Origin: Zea mays
Lineage: Eukaryota; Streptophyta; Magnoliopsida; Poales; Poaceae
DNA length: 64,000 nucleotides
Assembly: GCF_902167145.1 (NCBI RefSeq)
Contig: NC_050096.1
Span: 272,140,622 to 272,204,621 of the forward strand
Reading direction: 5' to 3'
Shown here: positions 61,281 through 64,000 of the stretch, in pieces
How the letters are laid out: every line of letters starts with the position of its first letter
Position numbering within the stretch: the stretch's first letter is position 1
The notes under the pieces: model-generated
Seen by the model: only the letters and a program-made list of their open reading frames with translations
Databases searched by the model: none
What the model was told of the DNA's origin: nothing
Position numbers and translations under genes: made by a program

Positions 61281-62803
61281 TTAGTAAATGTGCTTCGACT
61301 CAGGCACAATGCCGTTGACTGTGCGAGCTTTGGACTCCTCCTGAAAATCACGCTGTTGCTGAGCGTGGTGATGCCCTTCTAGTTGCTGACTGCGAACCAG
61401 AGTAGGTGCTAGCGGTGGTGATGGTGGCAACTGGGCCTAGGAAGCTTGAGAATGGCTTGCTGAAGCGACAGAGGCCGTAGGCTGTTGATTGCCTACATAC
61501 TCTGGGATGTAGGGAGAGTAGCATGAAGCGGTATGTAGAACTTGCTTCGGCTGATTCTGCCGAGCTTCAGCCTCGGCAATCTCTTTCTGCTTTTGAATTG
61601 TAACCTAACACGTTCTCGTGGTATGCCCTTTGTTTTTGCCACAGAACAAACAAAACAGTTTCCTGAGCTGATCTTCATATCTTCCTCCGAAGCTTCTGCC
61701 CCCTCTACCTCTTGGAGGTGGTGGCCTGAAGGAACTTTGTTGTGCCCCTGATGATTGGGAACTGTGCTGCTGCCTTTGGGTTTGGTTTCCCCTGTCGTCA
61801 CTTGAGCTGGCATTATGAATTGACCTGACATGCATGGGGTGGAATCTCCATCCGAAGCCCCTGGCCAGTTTAGAGTATCTGTAGGCTTCTTCCCTTCTTT
61901 GCCGAAAATCATTGTCAGCTCTGATGTACTCATCCATTTTCTGGAGAAGCTTTTCTAAAGTTTGCAGTGCCTTACTTGCAAAGTATTGCGCCGTAGGTTC
62001 TGGCCGGAGCCCCTTGATCATGGCCTCAATGACGATCTCATTGGGCACTGTAGGTGCTTGAGCTCTCAGCCGCAAGAATCTTCAGACATACGCATGCAAA
62101 TATTCCTCCTGGTCCTGCGTACACTAAAAGAGAGCCTGGGCAGTGACCGACTTCGTTTGAAAACCCTGAAAGCTAGTCACTAACATATCCTTTAGCTTCT
62201 GCCATGACGTAATTGTCCCTGGCGAAGAGAGGAGTACCAGGTTTGAGCTACACTTTTGATTGCCATGACGAAGGACTTCGCCATGACTGCAGTATTGCCC
62301 CCGTATGAGGATATGGTTGCTTCGTACCTCATCAGGAATTGCTTCGGGTCTGAGTGCCCGTCATACATGGGGAGCTGAGGTGCCTTGTATGACGGTGGCC
62401 ACAGGGTAGCCTGCAATTCTGCTGCCAAGGGAGAAGCATTGTCAAAAGCAAAATTTCCCTGATGAAAGTCACCATACCATTCATCATCATTGAATGGGCT
62501 TTCTTGGCGAAGCTCCCTATGTTGGGGCCTTCGGTCTTGGTCATTCTGAGTGAGGTGACACATTTTTTCAGTGGCTTTGTTGATCCTCTTCTGAAGATCG
62601 GCAAGCCGAAGCATCTTTTCCCTTTTCCTTTGCACCTGTTGGTGGATAGCCTCCAAATCCCTGATCTCTTGATCGAGCTCCTCCTCCTGAGGTGTTGGGA
62701 TAGTAGCCTTCCTCTTCTGACTCCTAGCTTCTTGTTGCGTTTCCTAATTAGTGTCCAGTGGTTGCAGGGCAGCCCCTGGCACCGTTGTCTTCTTCGACGG
62801 CAT
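61281..62803 (-). pseudogene. Decayed Gag of the older gypsy element
   Basis: It starts MPSKKTTVPGAALQPLDTN at ATG 62801-62803 and ends SKHIY at TAA 61281-61283, matching the intact Gag at 44024-45541 throughout. Breaks are TAG after DTN where the intact copy has CAG (Gln), a frameshift after AQTWYSSLRQG near 62210 that skips to LRLRAQAPTVPNEIV in another frame, a stop directly after the knuckle CLFCGKNKGHTTRTC, and another after SHSQAS. Domain order is otherwise unchanged. Confidence 0.87.
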
Positions 62804-62861
62804 TGCGAGAGTCGATGCTTGCCGAAGGTTGTCGATTGAGTTCACCGGAGGTGGGCGCCAA

Positions 62862-63528
62862 TGTTGGTCCTTGCTCTTGGATGCTATACATCAAGAACAA
62901 AGCAACACAATTGTTAACGATTAAAGACCTTTGTCCTTCGAAGCATTATCTCCCTTGGGATATAATGATCTTCAGACGAAAGTCATGAAGGGCATACCTT
63001 CGTCATTTTATTGAACGAATATAAATAAAGACACATGAAACACAAAAGAATAATAATCATTACGAGTCATTAGATTATTTATATTCTCATTTTATAAACA
63101 TAGATAAACATCAATGATATTTATATTACATTAATACCTTCGGCTTGCCAGAAAGTGAAAACGCGAGAGTGATTACAATTCAGCGTGAACAGTACGGTGT
63201 TACGGTTCATCTATTTATCGGCACGGGACACAGCCGAGACAAAATTACATTCATGTCCCCGATATTTACTGCTAATCATAAGGCGAGCTATCAAGGACTA
63301 AGTAGTCTTTTCCCCTTTAGGTCAGTTTCATTTTCCACCTTCATCATTATACTAAGCCAAAGCTCCTTCAGCCATAGCTTCGGCGTCCGTTCATCCTGCC
63401 TTCGGGTTGTGTCTCCATATCACGCATACCTTCATCTCAAAGCCAAAGCCTCCTATAGCAGTCTATGTTACACTGAAAAACATATTAGTCACGTTTTTTA
63501 GGACCTTCGGAAGAGAAGGCCCCCAACA
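62862..63528 (-). repeat. 5' LTR of the older gypsy element
   Basis: 667 bp, TGTTGGTCCTT to GGCCCCCAACA in plus reading. The primer-binding site lies at 62850-62861. Related in structure to the 698-bp LTR of the young element but clearly diverged. Confidence 0.92.
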
Positions 63529-64000
63529 AACGTGCATGTTGATTCTCAATTGCAATCAAGATTTTGACATGTAGATTCAAGGTAATAAAAAAACTTCATG
63601 GGTTGAATTAGAATAAGAGATGCATTTACTAATTTGGTTGGTCAAGGCTGTCAGAGGCTACAATGTTAGAGTTCGGGAGTTGCTTGCAGCAGAAATGGAT
63701 GGGCAAGGTTAATGTGGCATTTTCTATATGTATCTTCGATAGCTGCTCCAAGATTCTCAATTTACTTGTATATTCATGTTGAGAAAGTTGGTGGATTTAG
63801 TTAACTCGTGTGGTTCTTGATAGAGAGCAATGTTTGAGAGAATCAAATTGCAAAAATAAGGTTGACTTGTCCCTTGTAGTTCAGGTTGATGATCGGTGAT
63901 TTCAACATGGTAGTGCTTTGGTGTGAGTGAGTGGACTAACCAGAGTACGAGCTTGTGTTGTGCAACCATGTCTTTCATATTGTGGTGTGCAGGTGTGCAG
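63529..64000. other. Right window edge, no feature recognised
   Basis: No coding region, repeat border or RNA gene identified. It does not resemble the missing part of the Sirevirus LTR. Confidence 0.6.

Larger units (their letters stand above)
52808..63528 (-). mobile_element. Older, decayed relative of the young gypsy element
   Basis: It has the same plan: LTR, TTGGCGCCCACC primer site, gag on minus, tandem array, antisense gene on plus, LTR. The LTRs are 52808-54486 (interrupted) and 62862-63528. No pol sequence was seen. The antisense gene and gag both carry several stops and frameshifts. A CACTA fragment sits in the left LTR and a long LTR fragment in the antisense gene. The flanks AACAC and AACGT do not form a clean target duplication. 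Confidence 0.85.

Noticed and set aside
52803..63533. Target duplication for the older gypsy element (AACAC / AACGT)
   Set aside because: Only three of five bases agree and the left junction appears rearranged, so I do not claim it.

Overview
This is plant nuclear DNA from a grass, most likely maize (Zea) or a close relative. The evidence is the dense nesting of LTR retrotransposons, an Opie/Ji-type Sirevirus whose LTR carries repeated CACCGGACAGTCCGGTG palindromes, Tat-lineage gypsy elements with spliced antisense genes, grass-type Stowaway and hAT MITEs, and GC-rich exons in the one host gene. No rRNA, tRNA, CRISPR or prokaryotic features were seen. Family names and ages are my inference, because no database search was possible.

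Layout, left to right. (1) 1-10548: a Tat-lineage Ty3/gypsy element on the minus strand, entering from beyond the left edge. It holds a 1.4-kb LTR, decayed gag-pol with two RNase H domains, an 89-bp tandem array and a convergent spliced antisense ORF. (2) 10834-11081: a MITE. (3) About 12051-21347: a long inverted-repeat DNA element split by a complete Ty1/copia element (12418-19639, TSD AAATG, intact 1293-codon polyprotein) and by a solo gypsy LTR (19763-21225, TSD GGGAG). (4) 21450-25573 (element A) and 32382-37193 (element B): two related, oppositely oriented elements. Each sits inside a (TA)n microsatellite, has about 149-bp subterminal repeats at one end, and carries fragments of host genes. 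A has an LRR receptor kinase and a PAA2/HMA8-like copper ATPase. B has topoisomerase I and lipid phosphate phosphatase exons. (5) Between A and B: the only apparently intact host gene, FANTASTIC FOUR (FAF)-like (28373-29644), plus a Stowaway MITE, an old LTR fragment and an hAT MITE with an 8-bp TSD.

(6) 37361-52742: an Opie/Ji-like Sirevirus on the minus strand with its 5' LTR truncated. It is interrupted by a very young gypsy element (38855-46313, TSD TCCCC, LTRs differing at one site seen by eye). That element has an intact gag, no pol, and an intact three-exon antisense gene predicted to encode 977 aa. (7) 52808-63528: an older, decayed relative of that element. Its left LTR holds a CACTA transposon fragment and its antisense gene is split by a long LTR fragment with a 222-bp higher-order repeat. 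(8) 63529-64000: nothing recognised.

The most striking recurrent pattern is shared by all three gypsy elements. The sense gene(s) and a multi-exon antisense gene of the 'gypsy-type transposase' family converge, and a tandem-repeat array lies in the spacer between their 3' ends. In the youngest copy both genes are intact while pol is absent. The second main candidate is the pair of TA-microsatellite-resident gene-capturing elements that flank the FAF-like gene in inverted orientation.
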